Shown here in pieces: positions 9,396 to 20,541 of a stretch of DNA of 21,023 nucleotides; position 1 is the first letter of the stretch; each line of letters opens with the position of its first letter. The translations under genes and the position numbers were made by a program. The notes beneath the pieces are model-generated. The model was not told the DNA's origin and made no database searches. It saw only the letters and a list, made by a program, of their open reading frames with translations. Location: the NCBI RefSeq assembly GCF_000003605.2, contig NW_003135834.1, forward strand, positions 232,618-253,640. The letters are read 5' to 3'. The stretch is from Saccoglossus kowalevskii (lineage: Eukaryota > Hemichordata > Enteropneusta > Harrimaniidae).

Positions 9396-9414
9396 GATAT
9401 CGGACACCGATATC
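9396..9414. repeat. 8-bp hairpin with 3-base loop
   Basis: gatatcgg (9396-9403) and ccgatatc (9407-9414) are perfect complements around aca. Outer bases atgtcg and cgacat can extend the stem if a five-base bulge is allowed on the right. It lies 150 bp beyond the TTAA element without obvious connection. Confidence 0.6.
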
Positions 9415-11767
9415 ACATTCGACATATGTGCTCTTAGCTAGGTGCAAGCAAATGGATGTTTTGAGGGGACATATTAACACTAATATTTCAGAACGATCAT
9501 ATTAATATGGCAGGAAACGATTTTTTGAAAAAAAAATAGTTTACGTCAAGTGCCCTTCAGAACAATGTCCGGGGATCGTAACATTACTCCCCCCCCCCAC
9601 ACACACACATAGTTTTTTCCCAAACAGGAATGAAGTGTGATGGTTTACTGCTTAATTGTTCTCTAGTAAAGATAGGTTTATTTATTCTGGCTTAGCAAAA
9701 TTATGACATGTATTTTAGATTGTGTTTAGTATTGTGTTTTTGTGAAAACACGTAATCTCATTACATTCATTTGTGATCGGTTACCAAATAAAATATTCTG
9801 ATTTATTATTCTATTCTACGCACTCTCATACCCACACAAACACATTAACCCACTCGGTTGACATCGTGGTTAACTGTTCTATTAAATAGCGATGTTTGTA
9901 TGAATTACATTATAATAACCTAAAAAGAGGAATTGACCGTTTATACGGTTACCGTAGTGTGAATCTATAAATATAATTCAATTCATTTAAATTCATAAAT
10001 CGTTCGTTTTACATTCTTCTCGTTCAATTTGACTGATCAGAAGTGAAAAGAACACGTGTTATTGACCCTTTGACAAACCGCGGATTTAGGCAGCCTGCCA
10101 CGTCGAGTCGACGAATCTCTTGGGGTATGTATTAATCAAGCACTATTTTTCAGTAATTAATTCGTCGCTTCAGATTTATGGCAGGAAATGCTGCCACAGG
10201 TGGGCGTTTTTCGGCTGCAACTGAGTTAACTTGTTGTTTGTGTGTATAGAAACAGTTCTCATCTGAAGTCGAGAAGGGAACTCATTTCTCTTGCATGCTT
10301 CAGTGATTCCAATGTTGGTAATAAATTGCTGGGTATGAAAGCAATGTCTTACCGTCGATTACAATGACATTTGTCAATTGTGCAAGTACCTTTCAATAGA
10401 CACAGTCATACGACCGAGTTTGAATAGTCTTGAAAGAAATGTAAGAGCTAGGGAGTGGTATTAAACAATGTGACGAAATAAGAATACAGATTTATGATGT
10501 CTGACAAAAAGAAGGTCTGGGATTACGAGGACAAGTTGAAATGTAGTTGTTGTTTGTTTGTTGTTGTTTTTTTCAAATACCCTCGCCGCTATCCAAAAAA
10601 CTCTGCAAATTTGATACAATCACGTATATTGTACATTGCAATGTTGTGTTGTTCGAATACCACACTGTTGTACGTGTATTCATAACATAGCGTAACAATT
10701 AGAGCCTTGCTCGTCGAGGATCTAGATATTGAATGAACAAGGTCAGGATGGATATAAACTAGACACGGTCCGTGTCACATTGGTTAGTAATTGTCTGGCT
10801 ATGTTAGGAAATAGTTTGAATAAATGCTAAAATTGTCACGTAATAATAATAGTATTAGATATGAGATAAGCCAATAACACCAGTTGTTCTATCGAGCCAT
10901 TGAAGATATACACACGATTTCATGTATAGATACACTGGTGTGCCACGTTCAGGAAATCGTCAGATATTCAATGACATTGTTCAGGAGAGGGAGAATATTG
11001 ATTATTAGATTCCAGTACAGTTTCAGCTAAGTTTTAGACTGTCACGTGACCGACAAAATCTGAAATGATTATTGTAATAAAAGCTTGTTGCTGAGCAAAG
11101 TGACATAATAGTTGTTTATGGTATGCACACAGAATGCGATGATTACTTTCTGTCTTAATAAACTAAAAGAGAAAAGTCATTCTTCTAATTGTTTGATTCT
11201 TTGAGTAAATTTTGAGAAAAGTTTGATCACGAATTGTAGCCAATAGGTAATTGTTTTTATATTATTCAAAATTATTAAAAACAAATATAAAAAAAAACAT
11301 AAAAACCAGCAAAATTTTGCACCATTTTGACGAGAATAATAATGGTCAAAGTAGGTGAAATAAACGTAGGTTGCCCCAATAAACAGAATGAAATAAAATG
11401 ATTGTTAGCTTAATCATAAATTTTAAATAAACGTTAATTATAGTGAACCAGAGAAAATTGAAAGTTTTTCTAGTTTTACTGTTAAGATACGTAAGTTGAA
11501 GATGAACAAATACAATTCTTATACTCAACCATGATATCAAATACAGCAGGTATAGTTTGAGAGAAATAAATTGAGGCAATAAACTACCACCGAAGGCGCG
11601 TATGCCACGAGACCTTGCTCGTTTGTACATGTATGTGAAGTGGATTGTGCAAAATCGAGTGGTATACCCGTGTTTAGGGGTTACGAGGTTTATTCTAGTA
11701 GCGTCTTCTTCTCTAGCGGCAACATTGATATATGTGAAATCGTTTCAATTGAGATTATTTAAAAAAA
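9415..11767. other. Non-coding stretch with no gene seen
   Basis: AT-rich throughout. It contains 10 C then an AC run at 9589-9609, an AACACGTGTT palindrome at 10051-10060, a loose TTG/TTTG run at 10547-10572 and the second GTCACGTGAC box at 11041-11050. Short frames at 10494-10685, 11346-11630 (minus) and 11602-11799 lack domains and have the skewed composition of chance frames. Confidence 0.5.
11041..11050. promoter_or_regulatory. CLEAR-type E-box GTCACGTGAC, second copy
   Basis: Exact repeat of the 10-bp palindrome found at 5437-5446. Factors of the TFEB/MITF and USF groups recognise it in animals. Function is inferred from sequence identity only. Confidence 0.3.
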
Positions 11768-11842
11768 CTACAGACGCCAATTATTTCCGCAAGCCGTAAG
11801 CCCGAGTAGGCCACTGCAGACGGCAATTATTTTGTTGGCGTC
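11768..11842. repeat. Short direct repeat, 46-bp spacing, with internal dyad
   Basis: A 19- to 20-bp segment ending at 11786 (actacagacgccaattattt) recurs ending at 11832 (actgcagacggcaattattt) with two differences. In addition, gacgccaa (11773-11780) pairs with ttggcgtc (11835-11842). It may be a remnant of a tandem duplication with a 46-bp period. The intervening halves do not otherwise align well. Confidence 0.5.
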
Positions 11843-12595
11843 GTTGCGTAATTCTAAAAATTAGTTATCTTATTATGCCCGTATTGCAAACTATTATTTT
11901 TGCGCAATTCTTTTGACAGAAAGATTCAACTTCTACTGTGTGTTATTCATGTTTGGGGCCCACTTCTAAACGTGAAAAAAACATGGTATACGGAGTATTT
12001 TGCATAATTAAATAAACACCCTCGACCAATCAGAACAACGTATTCGGGCAATTGAAATGCTTATATAATATAATGAAATGTTTGATAACCCTGAAACATT
12101 TTAACAATTTTAATACAATTTAGTTGAAAAAGGGTTCGGGTGAAAAATATTCTTCAACTTCTAACACATAAAAAGCAAAAGTGGTATATATCTTATATGG
12201 TTAGCGATAAAGAAAATGTTTTCATTCGCTGCATATCCAATAGTGTTTCATTTTAGCAGAATCGTCAGGCATTTTTGTGACAATTTTACATGCTATAGTC
12301 AAACTAAAACTGAACTTGTCTAAATATTTATAGTGATTGATTGCCAATTTGGAGGAAAGGTTTGTGGAATTCACTGTTACCGCATTAATGTTTACCAAGG
12401 TGGTCATTTCATGTTTTAGTCTGTGTATGTTTTCTGTAATAATTGTTGTCGCAGGGTAACCTAAATAAAGGAGGTTTCCTGCCTAGGACAGCCAACAGTT
12501 CTTTGGTCTGTAATTAAAATATAAAATATATTCAGAGAATATTCACAACATTATTTCTTGCCCCTGTAACACAATCTGCGAACACATACATACAT
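11843..12595. other. AT-rich non-coding stretch before the microsatellite
   Basis: No gene seen. An exact C/EBP-type palindrome TTGCGCAA occurs at 11900-11907. A 61-codon minus-strand frame at 12222-12407 shows no domain. Confidence 0.5.
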
Positions 12596-12778
<183 letters not shown>

Positions 12779-12790
12779 ATACCATGGTAT

Positions 12791-14455
12791 AATCATATTA
12801 TTTTCATATTATTAGATATGTAATATAAATCACTGCCTCTCCGCATTGATCAGTGGGTACGACTTTCAGCTCACCTTGTGCACGTGATTGGTTTTCAAGT
12901 TGACTTCACACTTTTTTTTTTGAGTGAATGTACAATGTGATCTGTATTCTCCAATCTTGACATTTAGCACTCACTAGTTTTATAGTGTATCAGTGTATTT
13001 TCAATGCACACCCAGCAAACAAATTGAATGGATTGGAAATCGTGATATAGATATGACGAAGTCATACCATGTGGCACAGACCCCAACAATATGGATACAC
13101 CTCCTCACAATCATAATCATCAATAATAATGTCGAGTGAAATGTTTTTTTGTTTTGTTTTTTATCTACCCCAGCTGAGATTTTCTTATCGTGCCATTATC
13201 TTACCTTAATATACACGGGGGTGTGCGATTTACATCGAGTTAGCGAAACCGTACGATACGGACGATGGTGTCTTTGATACCGAACATTTTTCTCTAACTA
13301 CTTTCATTGATAAGAAATCGACGTCACACAGTTAATGGTAGAAATGGTAAATGGACACATGACTCTCCTAACCGTTCATGAACTTAACGGCCCATTTCCA
13401 CACACATACAAACAATCAGTGGTTTAACTAAAATATTAAAACGGAAAATATAAATTGTGAATAAGATGTAAAAGTACAACAATAATTTTCTCTCGACAAA
13501 ATTGATTAACGATTTGTATGATCAAAGGCTATCGATCATCGCTTAAGTGCAAACACTTGTGGGAATTGACAATTGAGTTGTATTAGATACAGACAGGTAG
13601 TTACGACGCCAATAAGATAAATGACATCGGGACAAACAAATAAATAATTCAAACACGAGAAAATGAATTAATTAAAATAACACATGATTCATTACCGTAA
13701 CGGTAGATCGACCCACACACGTGCATGTTGCGTGTCACTTTTATAGTCACGAATCACGTACATAGCGGTTGAGTGGGCGAGACATCGCGTCATCATTGCC
13801 TTCATTGATTCTCATACCTGTGGGTTTTCATGAATTACTACAAAGCGCATCATTCCTCTGCTGTAGTATTCCGTCGTGATTTGCAGCGTTCTATTTATTT
13901 CGCGGCGTTATTAGATGGATGTTGCTTGTTCAAGAAAAAAAGGGGATCTTTATCTTCTATCTACAAATGAACTGTGTCTGACATATTCGAACTAATCAAG
14001 ATGAAAGAAGTTTTTATTTATCTATCGATCGATCTGATTTACGTGAAAAATAATTGAACGCAAATACGCGCGTTTAATCAACATTCCACGCGGCTAACTC
14101 ACAGAAAATGTGGAAAAATGTTTTTTTTGTGTGTGTGTGGATGAAATAAGATGTTCCATGTTCAAGTTCCTGTGTTTTCCATGCAATAATCAATTTGGTG
14201 ATTTATTCATAGCTGTATGCCTTACATATGCTTCTATTTTGAATCGGATTTAACCTTTTAATTCGGATAAATAAAAGTACGACGAGGGGAGCCCACATTT
14301 GTTTCCAGATTTTCAAACTTCATTTTCAAACGAAAACGAGAATTTCATCTGTTTATAAGAATTGCTGTCACTAATGTATTAATTGCTTCCATCCTCTATT
14401 CTTACTGTATTCTGAGTATTTTTTTTTATTTAAAAGCTTTTTCGAATCTCATAAA
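12791..14455. other. Non-coding stretch with no gene seen
   Basis: AT-rich, with homopolymers and a short TG run near 14129-14139. CACGTG boxes occur at 12881-12886 and 13718-13723. The part 13700-13930 is mildly GC-richer. I see no RNA gene or mobile element ends. Confidence 0.5.
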
Positions 14456-14474
14456 TCGCGCCCTCTATCGACGG
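14456..14474 (-). promoter_or_regulatory. CTCF-like motif, minus strand
   Basis: On the minus strand the site reads AGAGGGCGC, an exact CTCF core, with about 12 of 19 positions agreeing with the extended consensus. It is weaker upstream of the core than the site at 14674-14692, to which it is oppositely oriented at about 220 bp. Confidence 0.3.
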
Positions 14475-14673
14475 CGCACATTGTGACGTCCAAATGACGC
14501 AGATGGATGAACGCAATTTTATTTAAAGTGATAGCTTCGGTTGATTGCGAAGTCGTTTCTTGTTTTAAATACTTCTCCGTGAACCATTGCTTTTATTTTT
14601 GGCGGACGACTTGAGATCAACACAGTGATCATAATGGCTCCTCATTTCAACTATGTACGCCACAGATTCACTT

Positions 14674-14692
14674 CGCCACTAGGGGGCGCGAC
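14674..14692 (+). promoter_or_regulatory. Strong CTCF-like motif
   Basis: CCACTAGGGGGCGC (14676-14689) is an exact match to the 14-base CTCF consensus (CCACYAGGGGGCGC). Flanking bases add further agreement, for about 16 of 19 positions overall. CTCF and this specificity are conserved in many bilaterians, where such sites can act as insulators or loop anchors. This is the best single transcription-factor motif in the window, but occupancy cannot be judged from sequence. Confidence 0.5.
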
Positions 14693-16953
14693 TTTGGAGG
14701 GAAAATATACTAAAGACTAATAACGTTATTGTTACAATGGCATTAATAATTACATACCACGGAGCATTGAGAAGTCATTACGATGCACATAAAATAGACC
14801 AAACAGTAACCGATTAATACTAATCGTTTATGATTGTTCGACTGACATCATCGGTAAACTCAATTTCATCCATTCTTGCACATAGCTGCGCTACATTAGC
14901 CACGGGACGATGCAGTAGACCGAGGTTAACACGCAAGTGCATTGTATAACAAGTAGCGTACGATTAGACAAGTTTCATATGTCAACTGACCTCCGTTTTA
15001 GCTCTGATCTTTTAAAATGTTCTATATTAACGGGTGTATTTTAAATATCAGATATGTTTATATTCAAATTCGGCGTTAATTGTCATTGTAGTCAATGGCT
15101 TATATTAGTATTGTGCACGTACTCCAAGCTCGATACGCTCGGATATAACTGCCATTGAAGGTGAAAAAGCATGGAAGCATCACTATTACCGTAACCACAG
15201 AACACGTCGAGACGGAAAGGAACACAGCGTATGTTTATCGATTGTACAGTATGTTGCAATGACACATGAATATGCAAATACGGGGGACAACATATACGTT
15301 TTATAAATGTTGTTTCCAACTGCAATTTTTAACGTGGAAACTTCATTTCCAAGATGATATAATAATTCATATTAAAATGCAAGTAGTCGAAGTCGGTTAG
15401 ACTAACTTGATATAAGCCGAATGAGCTGGTAATCGACGCATATAAACATTGACAGCCGTTAAGTCAACGTTACGTAAAACTTCAATTATATTGTCAGTGG
15501 AACAGACACGCGGATATAAATGAATTCCATCGGGAGGCTCTGACGACGTCTTTTGGCTGGGCCACGTATCGTAAGAATGCCAGTTTAGTTAATTTAAAAC
15601 ATAAATGACAACTATGACACGTTCGTCCGCAGTTCACCGGCAGTTACCGTTGCCCCATTGTAGTCACGTGATACACTGACGTATTGTACGTAGTCGCTAA
15701 GGTGTGTTTTTTTTATCGATGCGATGATCAATATGTCTAAAAACCGAACAACTATTAAAACAAATGCTTAAAACACTCGAAGACGAGTCACACGGCGAAA
15801 AACTAAACAGGCATACAATCCATGTTACCCCATTTCTTAAACCATAACTGAATGTCGCACGTTGTTCTTTCACATTATATTAAACAAGCGACGACCTTGC
15901 GTGGCAGATGTGCAATGAACCAGATTTTTATTAAATAAATATAGGAGACACAATCTATACTGGCATATATTTATGATATCGTCCGTAATACTATTATAAA
16001 TTGTATTTTCCGTGTTCCCAATAAACGATTGGGCGTGTTTAGATTGTGTCAAACATCACGAACGTGTCTTCAAAACATGTTGATGTAATTCCAGAGGCAA
16101 ATTAATTTAATTATTCAATGTAAGTAAATAAGTAATATCTGTCAATACCGCCATTCAACGTGTCAACATGTGTCTGTTGAATGATCCAAATAGTTAGTCA
16201 TCTGTCTGAGAATTTGGCGCAGATAAATGTCACAAAAGAAAGCAATTTAGGAAGAGAGGGTCATGTTCAACAAAAAAAAAAAAAACATCGCATTGTTGAG
16301 CTTCCGTGACCGCTCTTAAATGACTAAGAGTATTTTTTTTGAAATTGTTATTGACGCTACGATACAAGCGCAATACTAGTAGCTCACTTGTACTTTGACA
16401 TCATGGGTGAGATTATACATTATGCGGTAGGCGTTTTACTAGATCCGTTGTATCATGACGGCACGGTGACGCGTAATATCACGCCGAGTGAGAGTCATTA
16501 AAAATCACCGTCAATGTTGATTTTCTTCTTGGTACAAAATCCAATAGACGAATTCTAGAAGTTGCTTTTTTGTCCGAGCACGTCGTAGATTCTGTTGTCT
16601 CTTTCTTCGCCAGTCATGTAACACTCACAAAAATTGTCCTCCAAATACCCATCTATCACATGAATGCATGGTAGGTACTTTTTTATTCGAAACACCGTGT
16701 AATCTAGAAAAGGTTGCGCTATTTTGGGGGTCTTTTATTTGTATACACGTGACGGAAACCGTGCGCGTCACGACCGTGACATCAACTTCGAACGAGCATA
16801 AAATTTGACGACGTAATCAGACACGAACGCGCAAGTGGTCTATTGTGTGGTTATTAAACAGACGGTGAAAATACAATTGTGGTATCAATCTTTCCTAATT
16901 GCATCCAACGTGAATTTACGGCGTATTCAATTTAAACCATATTCCGTGGAGAT
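14693..16953. other. Non-coding stretch with no gene seen
   Basis: No coding frame of interest; the frames at 15092-15325 and 15870-16052 (both minus) lack domains. Boxes seen are a POU octamer ATGCAAAT at 15272-15279, TTACGTAA at 15470-15477, GTCACGTGAT at 15663-15672 and CACGTG at 16746-16751 in a CpG-rich patch (16745-16800). A small 8-bp hairpin (cattcaac 16152-16159 with gttgaatg 16176-16183) and 13 A at 16272-16284 are also present. Confidence 0.5.
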
Positions 16954-16975
16954 TTACGTCATCGATATGACGTCA
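16954..16975. promoter_or_regulatory. Paired CRE-like boxes
   Basis: TTACGTCA (16954-16961) and TGACGTCA (16968-16975) lie 14 bp apart start to start. Together with the intervening ATCGAT-like centre they form an almost palindromic 22-bp unit. This is the second CRE pair in the window, after 3034-3061. Confidence 0.3.
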
Positions 16976-17114
16976 CCTACCGGTGAACCTCCGCACTTTT
17001 AAAAGCCGCGTATGGTAATTGAAGTGACGATCGAAAGATAAGATTAAATGAATTCAAAGGCGGAACTAAAATTCTAAAAATAACACACTCCTTGAGGGAG
17101 TTCGTGTGAAATAT

Positions 17115-17165
17115 TGAGTTTGGCGATAGTATTATTATTTTTATTACAAAACTCATACTATCGCC
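17115..17165. repeat. Two interleaved inverted repeats (pseudoknot-like order)
   Basis: tgagttt (17115-17121) and ggcgatagta (17122-17131) are contiguous. Their reverse complements aaactca (17149-17155) and tactatcgcc (17156-17165) are also contiguous and in the same order. Both pairings are perfect. The order is therefore not that of a simple hairpin but of an interleaved pair, as in an H-type pseudoknot, across a 17-base AT-rich spacer. With no bases between the adjoining segments, simultaneous pairing would be sterically strained, so the two stems may be alternatives. It could also have arisen from two separate local inversions. Confidence 0.55.
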
Positions 17166-17904
17166 CATCAAAATATATCAGCTACTTAGGGTCTACAGGT
17201 GACCATGTTGTCAACGTATTCAACCCGGTACTCGCAATATGCGTCTTTTAGGTGCCAGTCACGTATGGCGTGATTACAAAATATTTATTCGTACACAATC
17301 TCTTTAAGTCGAAATTACTCACATGTTGTCAATACATTTCATTTACAGGTGTTTTTTTTTTTGTTGGAAAGAAGTGTCTAAACGGAGCGCCAAGATTGGT
17401 TATATATCCAGAGGCAACAGTACTATGAAAAGGGCTGCCTCGGCGACTAAGGGTTATGAACGGTTATTCAGAGAAGAAGATACTATTAGAACGGGTATAC
17501 TAGTCGCCGATTGGGGATATACCCGGGTTTATCGGTTATATGGTTATATACGGGCGAGGAAATGGTTGGTCATTGTAGTGGGTGGAGTGGAGAACCGTCC
17601 AAATGATCGTTGTTGTATCAATTAGGTTTATTAATGTTTTAATGAATCTTATAGAATCCCACTTGAAGGCATTAAAAATGAGACTTTCTAACGAAACTAT
17701 AATAACAACATGGACTGTTGCCCGTTTACCCCTTAAATCTTTAGATAACAGTTATAATTCTGAATATTAATTAAATTATTTGTATAGAAGTGACGGGTTC
17801 CAGACTTATATGGATAAAGAGATAGAGTAAACAATCTTATTTACTATATTACTATAAACTATATTACATTGCTATAATGTCTTCAATGTTGATGCGTTTT
17901 TAAA
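17166..17904. other. Non-coding stretch with a chance-like frame
   Basis: A 100-codon frame (17323-17625) is preceded by a pyrimidine-rich, CAG-like sequence, but its product, rich in R/K/Y/G, matches no domain I recognise. A 10-bp perfect dyad is present: tcggcgacta (17440-17449) with tagtcgccga (17501-17510). A 7-bp dyad gggtata/tataccc lies nearby. The 17810-17880 part is a loose ACTATATT-type AT repeat. Confidence 0.4.
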
Positions 17905-18040
17905 TGGAAAACACATTTTTGTGAAAACTGGATTGTACAACACACAACTATAAAGAATGCTAATTTCATTAACTTATAGGTAGCAGTAGTGTCAAATGTG
18001 TTTTCCAATTCAAGAGAAACCAACCATGGTCATTTGACAC
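17905..18040. repeat. Overlapping inverted repeats (14 bp and 10 bp)
   Basis: tggaaaacacattt (17905-17918) pairs perfectly with 17994-18007. A second perfect pair, gtgtcaaatg (17989-17998) with catttgacac (18031-18040), uses five of the same bases (17994-17998). Only one stem can form at a time around the shared segment. No target-site duplication is clear. It could be a foldback element remnant or, if transcribed, a switchable RNA structure. Confidence 0.55.
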
Positions 18041-20517
18041 AAATTGGATCTGTGTTTCGCGAAGATTAATACTGGGATGGTATACGCTTCACGCATTGAA
18101 ACAAGATATCTGTTCGGTCTGTGAATTAAGAATGTATTTGGGAAAACAACACGACTACAAATGATCATAAAGACAGTTTTACAACTCAAGTTATATTCAT
18201 TAATTTAGCAAATTGCCTTATCTCGATCTATATAATTTGTCGGAATCACCAAACTGCGTCAAATAAAAAATAGTAATATCTGTTTGGGAAATCTTTAATA
18301 TTATATAATTTTTAGAAATAAGAAGAATGCAGATGTTAGCGTTAAGTTGTTCTCATACATCAGAGAAAATCAATAAAGGTTATAATATTGAATGCAATTG
18401 TTATGTTAACCACATTTTCAATCTATGTAAAACACGATGCTCCATCGAGAAATACCTAATCGATGAATTATCTACTCTACGATTAATTCTAATCAGGTCA
18501 AAATAATAATCGACTCGATCTAGAAAATCGTTTAGTGTCGATAAAAACAGCCACCACATATTAGCTTAGTATCACACGAGCTACATAAATAATATACAGT
18601 TGGTATGACTGCGACAGCTGTGAACTTTTTATGTTAGATATTTGAGGCGAGCCATATAATTAATATGATTTATTTTGGCTTAGAATAATGAAGATGAATT
18701 TAATTTAAAAAAATATATAGTAAATATATGAAATATTAATCCTTCAGGGACAACCGTAATTTTGTCAGAATAACGTCACGGTCACGCGTTATACCGCGGT
18801 CAGACTGATGACAGAAACCCAGGCTAGAAAATATTTACAACTTAGTGGTAGACTCCGAGCATGACACCGAGATTAATAATGTCTGTCTCGTACAATACTC
18901 TTGACTACACGGATGTTTCAGATAAGATTCTATATTATCAATGAGATGAGAACCACCGCTTCCTATTAAGTTGGCGTATATTGTTAACTACTAGTATCTC
19001 ATACACCTTTTGTGTGATTTTACTTGACATTTGAATTGCGATAAGCATTTATGATACAAGAGTAATTATTCTCACCAATCTATTTGGAACTCTCGAATAA
19101 CAATGACAGCAAAAGACAAAAAAAAATACAAAAGGTTGTTCTATGCTCATAAATTACCCTTACCATACGCGCATCGTTAATTGCCGAGTTAGACGTAATT
19201 TGTATCACCGTGTTGTCAATTTCCAAATGTTATACGTTTTATTATAATCTAATTGTGTGGGTGAGATGCTTATAAGGTCAATATCGACGATTCTCCCGTA
19301 TTGCCTATCTCATTTCCGTAGCATAGGCGTCGTCGATTAATTATATATTGAAATGCTCGGCGTCATGTAACAATTTCAGCGCTATCATGTACGTCATCAA
19401 CACACACTCGGGTCTAGAACCGTGGCCGGCAAATTAGTAATTTACGTTTGTAACAAGGAAAGATCGTAGTGTGGGCAGTTTTGTCATGGTAACATTTAAA
19501 TATCTAAAATATCAAACGATTATGTGGGCTGATACTGTGCCTAATTCAACTGTCACAGTTTATCTATATCGCATTTTTTTTATTTAACATTATTTGTCAA
19601 TACTAGCGTATTTTAAAATGGCGTTTTTTTTTCGCTTTTCAATTTCACTGAAATGTGGATAAACATATCACTACGCGATGCCCATGCAACAATAATTGAC
19701 TTCGTATTTTAGTTTGCATGTGTGCATAATACGGTGTTTGACAAACTAAATATATATTTATATATATACACAGTCAGCAAACTGGAATGCAATTACGATG
19801 CCACTTTGTAAGTTCAGAGAACTAAGTGTTCGAGTAGAGCACACTTCCGCCGTTTCGAGATTCAATCTTCTCTCAACGGACTTGACCCTTGGTGCTTTGA
19901 AACGTGTCTAATCCGGCTCGCTCCTTATTGAATGTTTGATCGTTGATCGTGATGATATAACCGTCTGTGTCCTACATGACGACGGAGTTTCATTACGTTG
20001 TTACCCGTTGAATGGTTTTAGTGTGGCTAGGCTAGTCAAGGGGTCATACTTGTGGGAAAAGATCATTTGCTTATCTTGATTTTTTTCCAAGAATGTCGAG
20101 TAATACGTAGATCAGATGTTATCGCGAATACTCCAATCACATTCTTAATCGAGAGTGATACCAGCAGGGCTGAATATAAATAGTCAGAATGAGTGTCAAT
20201 ATACACCATGCCCTCACGACGTATACTAGACAGAGGGTTAAAGATCGGTTGGCACATAGACAAATGTCGAATAATCATAAATCTGCGTGTTAAATTACGT
20301 CATCATTATCAGAAAAAAAAACGGATTAACATTTTATTTATTATCTTTGTAACAAAAAAAAAACAATCAAATTTAAATTAATGAAACTACTCTGAATAAC
20401 TGCATACATTAAAATCGCATTAATTGTAGTTCTCATTACCTCTATTGTTTGTAGAAAGCTGTACCAGCCCGTTGTGAATGAATGGAAGCACGTAATACCC
20501 TGAAAACACAACAGGGG
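18041..20517. other. Non-coding stretch with no gene seen
   Basis: AT-rich with all frames broken. It includes an AT alternation near 19749-19769 and a mildly GC-richer part at 19830-20060. Short frames at 20063-20278 (minus) and 20193-20381 overlap each other on opposite strands and look like chance. No RNA gene or repeat family is recognised. Confidence 0.5.
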
Positions 20518-20541
20518 TTGTTGTTATTGTTGTTGTTGTTG
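20518..20541. repeat. (TTG)n microsatellite, 8 triplets
   Basis: Eight TTG triplets with one TTA interruption (20524-20526), followed by a T run. An acaac just upstream can pair with the array. No open frame makes it a polyleucine or polyglutamine tract. Confidence 0.85.

Noticed and set aside
9589-9609. Poly-C/AC tract as an inverted copy of the TG/poly-G tract at 3383-3408
   Set aside because: Both have the form (TG)nGn followed by a GTAA-like flank, but beyond the simple repeat the flanks diverge. Independent microsatellites are the simpler explanation.
14936-14949. gtgcattgta, resembling the 5' end of miR-33
   Set aside because: Only the first ten bases agree, and no hairpin precursor can be drawn around it.
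17323-17625. 100-codon frame preceded by an acceptor-like CAG
   Set aside because: The acceptor-like sequence overlaps the start region and the product has no domain. Retained only as a note in the findings.
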